Origin: Aphidius gifuensis
Lineage: Eukaryota; Arthropoda; Insecta; Hymenoptera; Braconidae
DNA length: 64,000 nucleotides
Direction of reading: 5' to 3'
Assembly: GCF_014905175.1 (NCBI RefSeq)
Contig: NC_057788.1
Coordinates: forward strand, 27,374,154 to 27,438,153
The notes under the pieces were generated by a model, which saw only the letters and a program-made list of their open reading frames with translations, did not search any database and had not been told where the DNA came from. Each line of letters opens with the position of its first letter. Position 1 is the stretch's first letter. The translations under genes and the position numbers were made by a program. This document shows positions 36,827-52,800 of this stretch, one piece after another.

Positions 36827-39800
36827 TGAATTATGACATTTGTATTAATTTATCAAGTACGATCGAAATTATAAAAAGCTAAATGAACAACCTTTAGTTA
36901 ACTGGAAATTATATTTTTAGGTATTTTTGTAAATGTGTTTATATTTTTATTAGAACAATCATATATTAGTTGGAGTATATATGCACCCTTGAGTAAGGTC
37001 ATCTCTGAACAATCATACTCCAAGTCCAGGCAATTTCACTTTATGAATTTGCATAATAGCAAGTCACCCTAATCTCATATAGCATTTCCCTGGTGAATAA
37101 TATTAAGGTGTTGAGGCTTATATGTTTATTTTTATTTTTGTATACACTATACGTGAATATTTTTTTTCCTAGATTCTGAGATTTCTTTTTTTTATATCAG
37201 TAGTGTGAATAGAGAGACAGAGGATGAATTTTAGAAAACAGTATGTGAATGTTATGATATTTTGTTAAAGATATAGTGTGTGAATCCTAGTTGAATCATA
37301 AAGTCGGCCACAAATCGTCCCCTGGACTTGCGTAAACAAACAGTGAAAATGATATAATTTACAAAGGATTAGAAAGCTCGAATAAGGAGAAAGGGATCCC
37401 TCGAAGGGATTGCAGAAGTATCTCGATGCAAGGGAAATAACTGTTTCTGGTTATAATTGATATCCTTGCAAAGCTCCATAATCCCCACAGCCTCTAGTTG
37501 AGAGCTGGAGAAGAGGCAAGAGAACAAGCAGTAGAAAACGAGAAAGGTGAAATAAAAGCAGGCAATACAGTCATGAGAAAGGTGGAGACAGAATATAGCA
37601 ACCCTTGAAAGTCGAAACCTAACGATGAAAGGGGTTATTATTTTCATACTTTGTTGGAAAATTATCATTGTTCTCGTATCGAGTTTGATTCCTTTCGTTC
37701 TTTACATTTTATTTTTATTTTTTTCTTTTTTATTCAACCCTCAATATTTTAAAATCTATACTAACATTTTTTGTTTTTTCTTTTTTTTTTTTTTTCTATT
37801 TTACACAAAATATATATTTTTTTACGTTATTCGCAACGTGCGTCACTCAACTCTTTTCCCAGACTGAATCATACAAAATCTGAATTTAAAAAAAAAGCCA
37901 ACAAAAAAAATACCAAAAGTATATATAGAGATGGAATTACAAATGCATTGAAAATATTTTTATCTCCAATTACATGGAAATATTCAGACAATGAAAACTT
38001 TACGAATGTATATTACATATAGATATATAATATATAAATCAAAAGAAAGAAGAAGATAATAATAAAAAGAAAAAAAAAGAGTTATAAAAAAATGGATAGA
38101 GGAAAAAAACTGTTAAAAACAAGAATACAGTTGGTAAAACAGTAGCCCCAAGGCATCTTTCATATGGTGGATCAAAAAAAGAAGATTTAGATGTATAAAG
38201 AAAGGGAATATGAATGACAAATTAATGAGTTGTGGTTGTTTTATTTTATTCTTTTTGCGAAAATATCTATAAATATACTTGAAAGAGGTGTAGTAAATAT
38301 ATATTTTATTTATATTTTTTTTTTGCATGTATTAACACACTCTCTCTTTTTGTTCGCTTGACAAATCTTCTAATCTTTGAGGAAATTGTGACGAAGCCGT
38401 TAAGAATGATTGATTGTCGTCAACTTGTCAAGGAAGCATGTATTTCGATACTCCCCATATACAAAACATAAGTATTGAACACAAATATCTAACTGACACA
38501 AATGTAGAAATTATACTTATGTAGTACTTGACAAAGAGGGTGCAAAGACACTTGTGAATACCATTATGGCATGTATTGATGACATCAGTCAACCACTAAA
38601 ATGTAACTCAGTCAAGAATATCTAAACATTATTATATATTTTAAACCGAGTTATAAAATAAAACCAAAAAAAGCGAAATAAAAAAACCAAACATAATCAA
38701 GATGATGTTGGTTATGAAAAACAAAAAAAAAAAAAAACATGAGCGAAGAGTCATTAGGGATAATGTTGTACGTCTCGAGAAGCGGTTGGAAAAGCTCTTG
38801 TGTGAGGGTGATTCTCTAACTGATTTACGGGAAAACAAGACTGTTTAATATTTCTCACCGTTCCCCTGGCGCCACTGTCGACTTTTGGCTTTTGCCTAAG
38901 TTATTTAACCCACCATCCGTGCACAACGACGGTATACCACCACGCGAATTTATTAAAATCTCTTCTTTCTCAGTTTTTGATACGATCTTTAACCCCTCTT
39001 TTTCATTCACCTTGAATCCCAAGACATTGCTCCCTCAAGCAAGATTTATTTCATTAAAATGACTCAAACAATTAATAATTTATTCGAAAGAAAAAAATAA
39101 ATAAAAAAACTCCTCAACAATGTATTTAAAAAAAAAAAAAATAATAATTAAAAAGAAAAAATATCGAAAAGACAACACTCTGGTTTTAATGAGGTTGAAT
39201 TACATCTTTGAAAAAGGAAAAAAAAAAAAAAAAAGTTTTATTCCCACAGTGCGGTGGTGTGTAGCCCTAAAACGTTTAGGTGAAAATACAAAACTTGGCA
39301 GTGCTTCTCGTTTTATCTTCCCACAAGGAATACAATCGCAGGGGATAATTATTCGAACAACCGGTGTGTCTCGCACAGAGCGCGAATTATCGCGCGATTT
39401 ATGGCCTTCTCGTTTGCTATACCCATCTATATATCTGTATGTATATATGGCAATGTGTGTTGTTAGCACACTACACAGTGTATACAGAACGAATGAAAAA
39501 GAGGAAAATTGTCAGCATCCCTCTACACATATTCTATCTACACAGAGCTCTCAGTATATACATTTCAAATCAACTTGAAATCTAGTCAGATGAAGTTTTA
39601 GCTTTTTCTTCTTCTTCTTATTCTACTTTTTTGCCTAGTATATATAGCATGTATATGTTTTTAATCTATATTTAAGCAATTGCCATATCAAAATAAATGC
39701 TGGGTCATTAGTAAGGGACAACTACAGCTGGTTGTATCTTCAACAATTCAAATATCTCATATATATTTATGCAAAAAAATTATGTCTGCAAATTATTACA

Positions 39801-42800
39801 TTTTTGAAATTATCAAAATTAAATGATTTATTATCGTAATTTTTATTTATTTGGCTTTTAAAATAATATATAAATTATTAAATGATAAAAAATTAAAAAA
39901 ATCGGAAATTAATTAATCACAATTCCTATTATAAATTTGATATATAATATTATTATTTATTTTTTTTTATATAGATGAAGTAGGAGAACAATATTTTTAA
40001 AATTTTTGTAGGGTCGTTTGTTTTATAGATGAAGCACTGGTATTTATTATATGGACGATAAAAGGTGTCACATTTATCTCGAAGTTTACTCGCTCGCTCG
40101 CTTTCTTAACCAAGGGGGGGATGTGAAAACGAAAAAGCAGATAATGTTTCTTTAAAAGCTTCACTTTTTTTTTTTTGTTTTTTTCATCATAAGAATTTCA
40201 GAGTGTAGCATAGATTATAGACTGAGTATATAGAACGATAAAAAAAACTATTTATAAATCTCTATATTTTTTCGTTTTTTTTTTTTTAAAATATTGTAAA
40301 TAAATCGACAAATTTTTATTTACTTGGCTGAATATTAAAGCAAAAAATATATATGTGTAGTAAAAGTTACAAATGATAAATCATTAAACATGCCGCAGCA
40401 GCAGTATAAATGGGTCAGTTATTTCGAATCAGGCATATTTGCTGATTAACCCACCGACTCGTGTTATACAGAGAGGGTTGCATTTTTCTACTGAACATAC
40501 AAATTGATACAAATTTTATTTTATTTCCTCTATATTCTGGCAGCTGTTGAGAGAATAAATATCATACGAGATAAATAATTGTTTGAGATTCATGGATTTT
40601 TTATAACGAAACAATGCCAAATAATGTTTTACAAAGCCCCTTAAACAAAGTCATAAAATAATATTATAAAATATATTTTTAAACTTGCAATGATTTATCA
40701 TCAATGTTACTTTGAATATCAATTTATTTTTATTGTTAATTTGTTATGCACATAAAGGATAAATAAAAAATAAAAATTATCCCTATATACATGCTTGCAT
40801 TTATGGAAGATTGAAAATATTGGTATAAAGTTGTATAGAATAGATGAAGTTAAAAGGGTAAAGTCAAGTAAACGATCAGAGATGCAAGAGCAAGATGGAA
40901 AATTAGTCTATAGGGACTTCTTAACAACTGTAAGAAGCAAAAGCATATACGAAAAGGGAGAATTGGCTTTCGCACGAAGCTAACCACCCTAGCGAGACAC
41001 ATACAATCCTCTTCCTCTTATGCCTCAGTAACTCTGTCGAATTTGTAGTTAAGATCGTAAACGTAAACCTGGGAATTCTCTAGCGTCTTTATTCTCTTAA
41101 AACCCTTTTCTCTATATACATGTATATTTTATTTCTACGTTTTATACAAAATCTTTGTCTCCATGATTTTATAACAACCTTAAAGAAATGACGTGATAAA
41201 GAAACCCCATAAATATATTAATATATATCGTATCAACACTCTGGCAAAAAAAAAATACGAATACATACTTTTAAAAATATATATTGACGATGGAATGCAG
41301 TATATCATTTGTTAAAATACCCTAGGACAATCTAGATATATATATATAAATATAAAAAGAAAAGAGGTATACGCGTTGGAACATAAAATAAACGTACGAC
41401 TTATTGCGATAGTGGACAAATTTTTTTGTTTATTTTATTTTTCTTCGTTTTTTGCTTTTACCTAACTTTATTTCTCTCTCTTTCTTTTTTATACTAAAAA
41501 TCACCAACCACCCTTCGATTTATGAAGCATTCGGTACATTCAATATTTTTCTATTGTCGATCGAGTCACCCCTATTTGTCTTATTTATGTTTCTTTTAGT
41601 AAGCCCCTTGTCCAGTTTCCATTTCAACTTTTCATACAATTCTGAATGACCATCAAAATAAAACTCTGTTGTGATGTTTCACATAAAATTGGCAAGTATT
41701 TTATTGGCACAAAAACAACATGATAACATTTAATGAATTAGTAGTGTGCGATAAAAAAATATATATATCAATAAATTTATATGATGCTTTGTTATATATA
41801 TATATATTTTATTATTTTTATTCAAGTTAGTAAAAGATTAATTGACTTGTTGTTTTTTTCAAATATATATTATATTGTTTTTTTGAAATATATATGGGCA
41901 GTGATAAGAATATACTATTCATTCAAAAGTTGAGAACAATATGTGTACATCTATTCAATGAAAATTCAATGAACACTGATATTAACATTAGCTAGCTCAC
42001 AGAGGAGAAACATCATAGTCTTGAAAAGGGTGGGCAAGACATTTGATAATCATATAGCCCCTAGAAAGTTTGTTGTATCTTGGCCAGTATAAACGAGTAA
42101 AAAGGGGTTTGGTTAAGGGCAGCACGCGTCCCTCCTATTAAATTAACGTAAGAAGAGATTCCAAGGGGATTGTCGGTATAAATCCAAGCCAAGTGGGTCA
42201 AGCGCTTTCACACTTAAATATATATACATCTTTATATAGATATAGATATATATGTGTAACAAAATGTGTTGTGGTTGTGGGTGGAAAATTTACAAATTCG
42301 TTTGACGTTCAGAATAGAAATAAAGGACTGGATCATTAATTCAATCGGGACACATGTACAGTACTGTATATACTATTATTATACTAAAAACCACACACCT
42401 ATTTAATGAAATTGGATATTTAAAGATGATCATTGTTAACACACAAGTGTGGATAACGAGTGTATAGATATATTTTGTTAGAATTAACCCGCACATGCTA
42501 CTAGTAAATCTGATTTGATTTTGTTAAAGTCACTCTACAAAAGCTACCCCTATAAACTTGTAAAATTTTCTCTTAAAATATTTGAGAATTTATAATCTAT
42601 ATGAATAATTAAATTGCTAAATGAATAAGACGTCATTTATGTATTTTTAAAAATATATATAACGTCAAGCAGTTAATCTGATGGCATCATATGACGATAC
42701 AAATATATATTGTATTTTTTTTTTTTTTTTTTTTGTTTAATTATATTAAAATATAAATAGGACACTTGGATATCTATCAATATTAATAATTTATATTTTA

Positions 42801-44763
42801 TTATTTGACTTTGATATACGTCAACTTGCTTCACAGTATTTTAATTTTTTATTTAAAAAGAAATACGATAAATTTAAAATATTTAAAAAGTATATTATTA
42901 GCAAATTGTAAATGTCTTGAAATATCAATATATTTTCAATTTTTTTTTTTTTTTTTTATTGCTATATATTGTTCAGCAGTTATTTCGTTTAATGGTTTTG
43001 TACATAATTTTAGAAAACATGTTTTCATGATCAGAAATATGGATGGCAAGGAATGGACAAATTCGAACGAAGAAAGGGTGTGTCAGACAGTCGTGTCCTG
43101 TCATGTCCGATAGCGATATATACCTTATTCTTGTTCACAAAATTTTCGCTGAGGGCTCTTGCCCCCTTAGAATATATCCTAGCAAGTTTCTCAGTAATTG
43201 CATAACAGATCGCCCGCATGTTAGAAAGGTAGGTAACGCAATTCAACATTTAAAATATATTCAAGACCAAGATTGTTGATAAACACACGAAATATTTTCT
43301 ATTTCATTTACAGAAATAGAATGGCAAATCGTTGATGACATCATTGGGATAAACACGATATCAATTGAAAGTATTTTTATCAATATACAATTTATATTCT
43401 ATTTTTCTTTTTTATTTATTTTCATTCTGTAAAATTGATTGGTGACTAAAATAAATAATCATTGAATTAAGTTATAAAAGTTTCGATGAATGTTTGTGTT
43501 TCTATTTATTCAAGATGAAAAATTAGGACAGCTATATAAAAGTTGGAAAATTGACCGAATTATTTTCACTTTAATTTGTATCAATGTTTCTGTCAAAAAT
43601 TAAACTATAAATAATCTGGAAAAATTATCAAGTCAAGGTTATAAAATGACTTTACAAACGATAGCTTAAAAATGAAAAATTTATTTTTTTATATTTTCAC
43701 CGATGTATTTTTTTTAAAATGACAAAGATGATTATTATAAAAATCAAATTGATCAACACTCTTTTTTTTTTTTTAGAGCTGTATATGGTTTATGAAAATT
43801 TTTTCTGTACACACAAAAAAAATTTCAAGGGTGTTATGGTGGAATTTGGTCTGAAAATCTCATTCCACATCCTGAGAATGAGGAATTTTTCATCGTTACA
43901 CAAAAGAAAGAGGTTGAAAAAAAGTATCGAGGGGAAAATAAATACAAATTGCTGGATTACCGAAGCTTTCGATTTTTTTTTTTTTACTCTCAAAGTGAGC
44001 ATCATGACTCGCATTCTCGAAAATAAATAAAAAAAAAAGAGCTTTTTTGTAGCCATATCAACGAAATGGAGAAGGAAAAAATTGCTGAATGACATAACGT
44101 CATTTTTTTTTTTTTTTTAAATTTAGTCTGATAAAAAAATTTGGTATGCTGCTATATTATTATGATTATTATTTAAAAGTTTTTTTTTTTTTTTGTTTTC
44201 CAGCTCATCGAACTATTTTGCACTTGTCATAAAGTATCCAGGATATGTGTTTTTGTCGTATAGCCGAGACACAAGCAACGCAGCATTAAAACAGTACTTT
44301 TCAGCAAATAAAGCACACTTTTAAATTTTAATGCTCGTTTAAACTATAAATTATTTTATGGAAAGCCACTATATGCATCATCAAGTGGTATTAAATATTT
44401 GAAAATATATTGCTGATGTGATTATAAATGGAAATTTTTTTTACGTGAGTTTTTTATTATTTTTTAATTATTATATTTATTTTTAAGACGATATATAAAA
44501 AAGTAATATTTTTGCATCTTATTGAATTTATAACTTTTATTGATTACCAGTTTGGAGTTGACTAAAAATTTATATATACGTATATGTCAAATGAAATCTA
44601 TACAAAGATATGCGAGGGAAGAATATCAAGCATCAAATATAACATTATTACACAAAAATAATTATTCACAATCGATTGTCAGTTTTATTTATGTATAATA
44701 ATCAACCAAGACAAGAGAATATTTGACATTTTCAAAATTAACACCTAGCAAAATCTTGACTTT

Positions 44764-44820
44764 ACATCAATATTAATATTTTTATAAAAATAGATTATAA
44801 AAAAATATTAATATTGATGT
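44764..44820. repeat. perfect 20-bp inverted repeat
   Basis: Arms at 44764-44783 and 44801-44820 are perfectly complementary over 20 bases (the left arm starts ACATCAATATTAATATT), around a 17-base AT spacer. At three G/C pairs it is weak as RNA, but such a long perfect match is uncommon even in AT-rich DNA. It could be a cruciform-forming site or the core of a small palindromic element. No target-site duplication is evident. Confidence 0.8.
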
Positions 44821-47800
44821 TTAAATATTCATATTAATTTTTATAATTATTTTTAAAAATAAAATACCGCTTTAATTTACTCTAAATACTTGAAAAATTT
44901 TGATAAAGTATGACCAATAAATTGGTATATGACACTGCTTTTATGACGGAAATAAAATGAACAAAAAATAAAATATAACAAAAAGAAAAGAAAAAAAAAA
45001 AAAACGACAACCACATGCCAGTGGTTTATTTCATACTAATTAAATACTTGCTGGATATTCGACATTTTTTTTATCAATAATATTGGTATTTTACTGCAGT
45101 CTTTCCTTCCAAAACCACAAGAATAAAGATGTTGTTTTAATTTAAAATATTATTTAAAGATAAATTATTTAATAAATTCAATGTACTCAATAAAAAAAAT
45201 GTCATTTTGACAATAGTACTTCCTCATTGAGTATTGAACAACGACGACAGTATATTTTTATTTCTTGAAATAAAAGAAAAATTTCTGACAGTTGAATTAA
45301 CTTTGATTAAAATAAAATTTGTGGTAAGAAAAAAAAAAAAAGAAATAAAAATAATATTTAAATGCAGCTCGTTGTGTTATGGAAGGAAAAGCTGTCGGAA
45401 AAGTTTCATAACACCCCGGGTTGGTGAGCCATGCCTCGATATTAAATACGACAAAATGAATATTTATGATGATGAGCAATAACGGTAGTTATAAAATATG
45501 TCACACAAATTAAATTCATGCTAATAGTAAACCTATATAGTAATTTTTTTATTTTTTATACCTGGTAAATACAGTGTACGCATACAACTATAAATAAAAA
45601 TATATATTTATAAATAGAATCATGTAAAGACCAAGTATAAAAAAAAAAAAAAAAAACAACAAAAAAGCTGCGGTGATATATACAAGTCGAGACAACACAA
45701 GAAGAAGCCAACTGTTTGCGTCATCATCAGGGGTGTTTAGCAAACCACTGAGGGAGTTGGAAAATGCTTCGAGTGTATAGGATGAGAAGTATAACCCTAT
45801 TTTCATATTCACAAAGGATTTTAAGTTACTTGACAAGAGTTGTTTTTTTTTTTTATTCTTTTTTTTTTTCTTTGCGTTGATGTTTTTCATATATATATAG
45901 CTTGGCACATAAACGATAATCAACCCTTGGTCACCACCCTTACTTTTCTCTTAAACCATAACCAATTCCCAATTCTCCCTGTCTGAACATTTCTTCATTC
46001 GTTTTTTTACAATTGTAATAATAGCAGCTAATAATTATAATTTACTCCTCGAACACAAAAACTCATGTGACAAAAATTAAAACTTTATTACTGCATGTGG
46101 ATATTATTTTAACTTTTTTTTCCCTCCCTTTAAAACCACAGTAATAAATTTATAATGTTTTGATGATTTTATAATACACACAATGTACTGCAAATTGTAT
46201 ATTATAAAATACACCAGTTTTTATGAAAAAATAAAAATAAAAACGCCAGTGTATATACACGAACAGGTATCGAATGAGAAAGGTAAATTAAGGAGAATTG
46301 ACGAGTAATAAAAAAATTAAAAAAATGAAAGAAAAAAAAAAAAAAAAGGGGATGACGTGAAATCGAAAGATTTTCACAAGGGTTTGAAGCCGCTACTTTG
46401 GCAAGAAAGGGAGCTGATGCCCATTAAGGGGTGATCGGCCGAATAAAAATAAAAAAAAATACTAAGATAGTAAAGGATAAAAATAAAAAAATAAAATACG
46501 AAAGAAAATAATGAAAGCATAAGAAAAAAAAAAAAAAAAAAAATACTTGAGCCTTGCATGTCTTATTGCAATGAAGGTTTATTGAGAATGTGTTTTCGTT
46601 ATTGCTGTAATTTACTCCTTTTTGAAGAGTATAACACAAAATTGCAATTTAGATTCAATATCGATTTGTCTATGTATATATATAAAATATATATATATAA
46701 AGAAGAAAATATATATCAGTAAATTCATGTTACCCAATTTGAAATGATAAATTTATGAGGTAAAATTCAGTGAAATATTTATAATCAAATCGCCTTGGCA
46801 CACGACGTATCCGTCATAATTATATAACGAGCAAGATAACATTCATCTTTGCTACATATATATTTGCCTATGTATACATGTATAAAAGGAGAAAATTTTA
46901 GTTTAAACTACAGTGTCGTATAAGCAAGAATAAAATTACGCATTTACACCCCTCATACTACTATCTCACAAAACTCTGCAACAACCAAGCCACAATTTTC
47001 TCTCTCTTATATTATACTAACTCTTGTTTTATCTTTCTTATTATTACTTTAACATTTATACATCTTATTCTCATCAAAATTTGTATATTTCATATCGTTG
47101 TATTGTCATGGGTGTGTACTGTGATACAATACCAAGAAAATCGGATGTTATTTTCCAGCGTCGCGCAAGGTTAATCATTGTCTACGGTCGTTGAATAACA
47201 TGACTGACGTCCCAAAACAAGACAAAATATACAAGAACACGACCAAGCTTTGACATAAAATTTTTATTTAAAATTTTACATATCAACTAAATTAACGCAC
47301 TTAAAAAACTTTTTAAATTTAACCCGATCTTACATCTCAAAACTTTATAAAGAAAAAAAAAATAAATAAAAATGTATTTTATGCGCATAAAATTTTTGTT
47401 TAACTTTTTTTTTTACATTGTTGTTTTTTTTTAACTAATCAAAAATTTAAAATTATAATAATTTTTTAGAATTAAATTTTTTTTTCTTTATTTATAGATA
47501 TGTATTTTTAATTTGGCTACTTTTAATTATTATGGTTTTTTAGATTAATTTATTTTTATCCAGACGAATTTACGAATTTCATCACCAAGAGCTTCAAGTT
47601 TTCCAATTAAACAAGGATTATGTCGTTATATGTCTCGATATTGAAAAAAATAAATATATATCGATATATACGAAATGCAAGTGAAAAAAAGGGGTGTTAA
47701 AAAAAAAGGCGAGATAGGTACAGAGAGAGATCATAATCGTTTTATCTGCAGCCACGTCCACAATACGATATCCTTCACGATAAATTGTTGAAACTTCTGT

Positions 47801-49821
47801 CAACATTCGAAGCACAACGAATCAACGTATTGGGATTATAGGCACTCTCTCTCTTTCTCTCTCATCGTTTCATTCTTTCAACTGTGATTTTCAGATTATT
47901 TCATCATCACTTTCTTCTTTTTTTTAATTGTCTTCTCGCATCGATAGAACAATTTAATTTTCTCGTGAGTTGTGTAAATATAAAAAATAAAATCGCATGT
48001 TTTATTTTTTTCTTTTATTTTTAAATAATATAAAACTAAATCACGTGGAGTATATCGTTATATTTATCTTGATAATTGAAAAGAATTTAAAAAAAAATTA
48101 TTTAAGTTGTTAAAAATTATTTAAATTAAAATATATATTTTTCGTCGAAATATATATTATTTTTATCAAGAAAAAAGAAAAAAAAAACAAATATAAATAT
48201 TTGTTTTAAATGTTTTAATTTAAAAAAATGTATTTAATTGAATTTAGATATTAATTTAATTAATTAATGATTTTATTGCAACAAATTTGCTGAATAATGA
48301 TTAATTATGTTAGAAAGACACACACGATACGCCTTCTCTATAATTTCCCTTGGATGCACATGCATTATCGATTAAACTCGAGTCATGCAAACGAATGTGA
48401 ATTATCGATTTGGCAAATTATGGCAGTGGGTCAAGCATATATATATAAAGGGGATGAAAATTGCGTAGTTTTTCAACTCCCTTTTTTTCCCTATTGTCAT
48501 CGCAGTATAGTTTCACAATTGAGCCAGCCCTCTGCTATTCTCAAACACCCTCTCTTTAATATTCTACAACCCCAATCAAATCACCCTCTATCACACCCTC
48601 TTTATAAATTTTAAAAAATAAAATCACAAATAATATTTTTAATACAAAAACAACAATAAACTTTGTGATAATAACCTGTCGTTACGCATTTTTTTTTTTT
48701 TTTTAAATCAAAAAATACTCAAGAAAAAAGTTTTAAGTTTATATAGAATTAATTAATTATTATTTATCAGTTAGTAAATAAATTTAAAAAATCAAAAAAA
48801 ATCAAATTAAATCACTCAATAGTATAAATTAATGTAAAAAAAAAATAATCAATCAACTTAAAATTTTTAATTGAGTATTATTGATTTTCTTAATTCTCAC
48901 ACGCGAAATAAATGTTATGTTTTTTTTTGGATAAAAAACCAAAACAAAATGTCGTCAAGATGTGTGCGTCGCATACGTGTGCCCTTGAATTGGAGCACTA
49001 ACACACACACGCGCGCAATGTCCAAGTCACACGGACACGAACTCCAGAATGATTATCAATAATTATTGAGATAGATATTTAATCCATCATGATAATTATA
49101 TTGTTAATAAAATATGTATGTTGATTTAAATAAATATTAATAAACATACGTGAAATCTGGAATTCAGCAATGGCCAACATATCATATTGGCAAACAACAG
49201 CATAATAATTTTTGGAGTTTATGAATCTGAAATAAAAAAACAAGAATTAAAATAAAAAATAAATAGACATAATAAAAATAATAAAATTATTTCACTTTAC
49301 GTATTTGAGAAAAAAACAAACACAATATTGGAGCAAATATAAATGCGTGGTTGATGACGTTATCTTGGACATGAAAATGGGCTTACGCGAATACTCTCAA
49401 CAAAAAAAAAAAAAAAATTTAATTCAATTCTAATTATTCTAGCTAAAATTAATAATAAATATTTGAGCACCGAACTAAGAATGATTTTACGATTGAATAA
49501 AATAATACAACACACACGTAAATATTTATAGAAATATAAATTGAGCAAATAAATTTTTCAATAAACGACGCCATTAATTTCAGCGCGACAATTTTATAAA
49601 AATACCTAATGTAATAATCCACTTAAATAATCACTTTTGTTTATTTAATATCGGTCTAACGGTATTGAGTTTTCAGATGACAATGATTTTAACATCGATT
49701 CGCGCTTGTAAATTAATATAAAAATGATAAAATGTTGGAGTATTTTTCGAGACATCTCACGACAATGACGATTTTTTTTTAACTGTGTAGTACAAATAAA
49801 GAAGAGGGGGAAAGTGCTCTC

Positions 49822-49852
<31 letters not shown>

Positions 49853-52800
49853 CTGCTGCGCAGCGGGAGAAATAGGAACTAAATTTTACCGCCCGCGAAA
49901 ATTTTGAATCAAAATATAGAGATATTAAAAGAAAAGACTTGAGAACAAATAAAAATAGAGATAAATAATTGATATGAATAATTAAAAAAATAAATCAATA
50001 ATTAAAATTAATAATTAAAGAATAATAATTAAAAAAACAGGTGAAAAAGCAATAAAATATTATTTTTTTTTTTTAAATTGTTAATTTAAATGAGAATTGC
50101 TTTTAAAAAAAATTAATACTTTGTAAAAATAAAAATAGCTGTATATTAAATATTTCAATAAAATATTAAATGCTCAAATAAAATAATAAAATAATCAATA
50201 AATAATTTAATTAATTTTTTTTATATTTATAAAAAAAATTTTCAAACAAAAAATGGTCATTTTTTTTGCTCTTAAATATTTTTAAATGTAAAATCTAAAT
50301 ATACAAAATTTTTGCAGAACATAAAGTCCAACTTTACAATGTATTTATATAATTTTTTTTTTTTTTATTTTTATGATATTTTAAAAAATACAATGATAAT
50401 TAAAGCAACATTCGCAACTAAAATAAAATTGCAAGTTACTTGTGCCGTGAATATAGCCTATGTTTGCAAAATTAAAAAATGAAACTAATAGTGAGATGGA
50501 CGAACTGAAGCTGTATTTATAATACATCTATATATATATTCGCGCACGGGGGCTAAAGAAACAGCGTGCCGCGGGGATTAGCATAGCTCCCTCATTAAAA
50601 TACAAACACTATTCCCGTCGGCCAGACTTGAACCAACCGACCGACGAAACTGGCGCTGTGGCTTTTCCAATTCTGCACAAAGCATCCCTCAAAAACTCAA
50701 CCCAACCCCCTTTGACGGTACACAACTTTTAATCTATATTCGTTAAGTCTTTTTACCCCCTCATCCTTAAGTAACTAAGGCGACTACGTTCATTTTCGTA
50801 ATTTTCAATTCACTTTAAAGTTTTTAAAACTACAAAAAATAATAAAAAAATAATAAATAAAAATACTTTTTATAATTTTAAAAAACAAATGTAAAAGGAA
50901 AAAGAAAAAAAATTTAGTCAAATATAGATAGAATATATTTAAGATGAATATCATAATTTTGGTACAGTAGTTTTCACAAGATATGGAAAACGAAGAGATA
51001 TACAAAATATAGAAGAGACAAGGGCATATAGTTTCCACATCAACGATCGCCACATGCAAATGTTCTACTCTCAGTTCGACTCGCACCAACGAACAGCCAG
51101 TTTTACTTGCTTGTCTGCCACGCACCATACCTCATCCCTGTATTATTATTTTATTTTTTTTATATATACAGAGAAATGTACGCATATATACACCCCCCTC
51201 TGATGTAGATGACGGTGAGTGAGCATTATCGTATTTTCAAAATAACTTTATACATCGACAAAAGTGATTTGTTTATTATTTTTCAAAAAATAACTAAAAA
51301 TTTTTCCTCACAAAATAAATTAACTCATTTGATTATTTTCGTAATTTTTTTTTTCTTTTTTCATTTAATTTTACATCAATTTTCCTTCATTATACAATAA
51401 AAATAAAAAATAAAAAAATGAACAAAAAGAAATAAATAATCATGTTTGGTCGGTTGGCACTGATGTTTCAGATTTTTTTTTTATATTATTTTTGCTGTTT
51501 CTTTATCGCCAAGTTCCGTGAAGGGATGAGTATTTTGCCCCGTCAGCGAATATCTTGGCCACAGGGGATGAACAGCCATTTATTGTATATATATGTGTAT
51601 CGGCATCGATATATAGAAATCCGTATAAGCGGTTAGAAATCTTATTGACCATAGACCCGTGCAAGAGAAAGCAAGCCGTAAACAACCCTCCTAAACATCA
51701 TGATCCGTATATATATACCTCCACCTCTACCTTCCACATCACTCTCAATTTCTTACTTAAACTATCCTAAAATACGGTCATCGGTTAAACTGATGCTTTA
51801 ACGACCCGCGTTTGTTTACCAATACGGATATTTCCTTCGATTATACACTACTGACCGAAAACCCTCTACCCATATACAAACACAAGTAATCATTTAAATA
51901 TATTCATCAATCAAAAAAATTTTAACGACTGAAATATTTAATTGACGAATTAATTAAAAAAACAATAAATAAAAAAATAATAGTTAAATGTACATAAGAT
52001 GCTGACACATAAAATGGTGCTTTTTTATTTATTTTATTTTATTTTTTTGCTATCACAAGTATCGAGATAGTTGATACATATGCAGAGTCGATATCTCGGT
52101 AGTTACTTTGAGCACAAGAAGCTTAACTAAAGACTCAAGATAAGTCCGAGAAAAAGAAAGAAAAAAAAAAGGGAAGAAATGTTGAATACTATTTTAGTAT
52201 ACATTGGAATATCATGATAATTCAAGAGTCGATAAGAAACGACACTTTGGATATTTTGATTCTTGATAATTTCTTTTGTATAAGTTGTATATGTGAATTG
52301 GTTTATGCACAAACACAAATGTTTAAAATCACAGTGTGTATATATTGAATGGTTGGTTTTAAGGGATAAGTAGGGCTAAAGAGGCATGATGACCGTCTAA
52401 AATTCTCTAAATGGTCGAGTAAATGAAGGGTTCGTTTTGGCATATTCTCTTGTATTAATGCTCAGCTGTTACATGCAATTCTTCCTTAATTGCCAAGTAA
52501 CATTTGAGGCTAAACTAACTGTTAGAGACAACTCATTACACCCTCAAGATTTTAAACTTTTATTGTCTATTAAAAATAAAATATATTATATAAATTTTCA
52601 TTCAATGAAAAACCATCAAATTTTTTTAATAAAAATATATTTATTAATGTAACATTTATCAATATATTTTTAAGAATAATTTTTAGGTCGAAAAAATTTA
52701 TGTTAAATAATAACAAGTATATAATTTACTTGTAACTTTTATTTACATAGATTTTTATTTTCACAAAAACATACATACACAAAATACACTGCACCTCAAA

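Larger units (their letters stand above)
35741..44763. other. AT-rich non-coding block
   Basis: No gene is supported. It includes (ATC)7 at 36806-36826 and GC-richer pockets near 38860-38940, 39240-39420, 42000-42200 and 43040-43220. The pocket at 43040-43220 is open on both strands and ends in an AAAG|GTAGGT-like donor, but it has no other support. The 152-codon frame at 39120-39578 begins with a polylysine run and is not called. Confidence 0.5.

Noticed and set aside
39120..39578. 152-codon plus-strand open frame
   Set aside because: It begins with a polylysine run from A-tracts, and the opposite strand is also open over the GC-richer middle; no family recognised.
47618..47815. Minus-strand frame reading TEVSTIYREGYRIVDVAADK
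   Set aside because: Attractive peptide but no ATG, no acceptor, and only a poor donor-like GTACCT; openness is explained by local GC.
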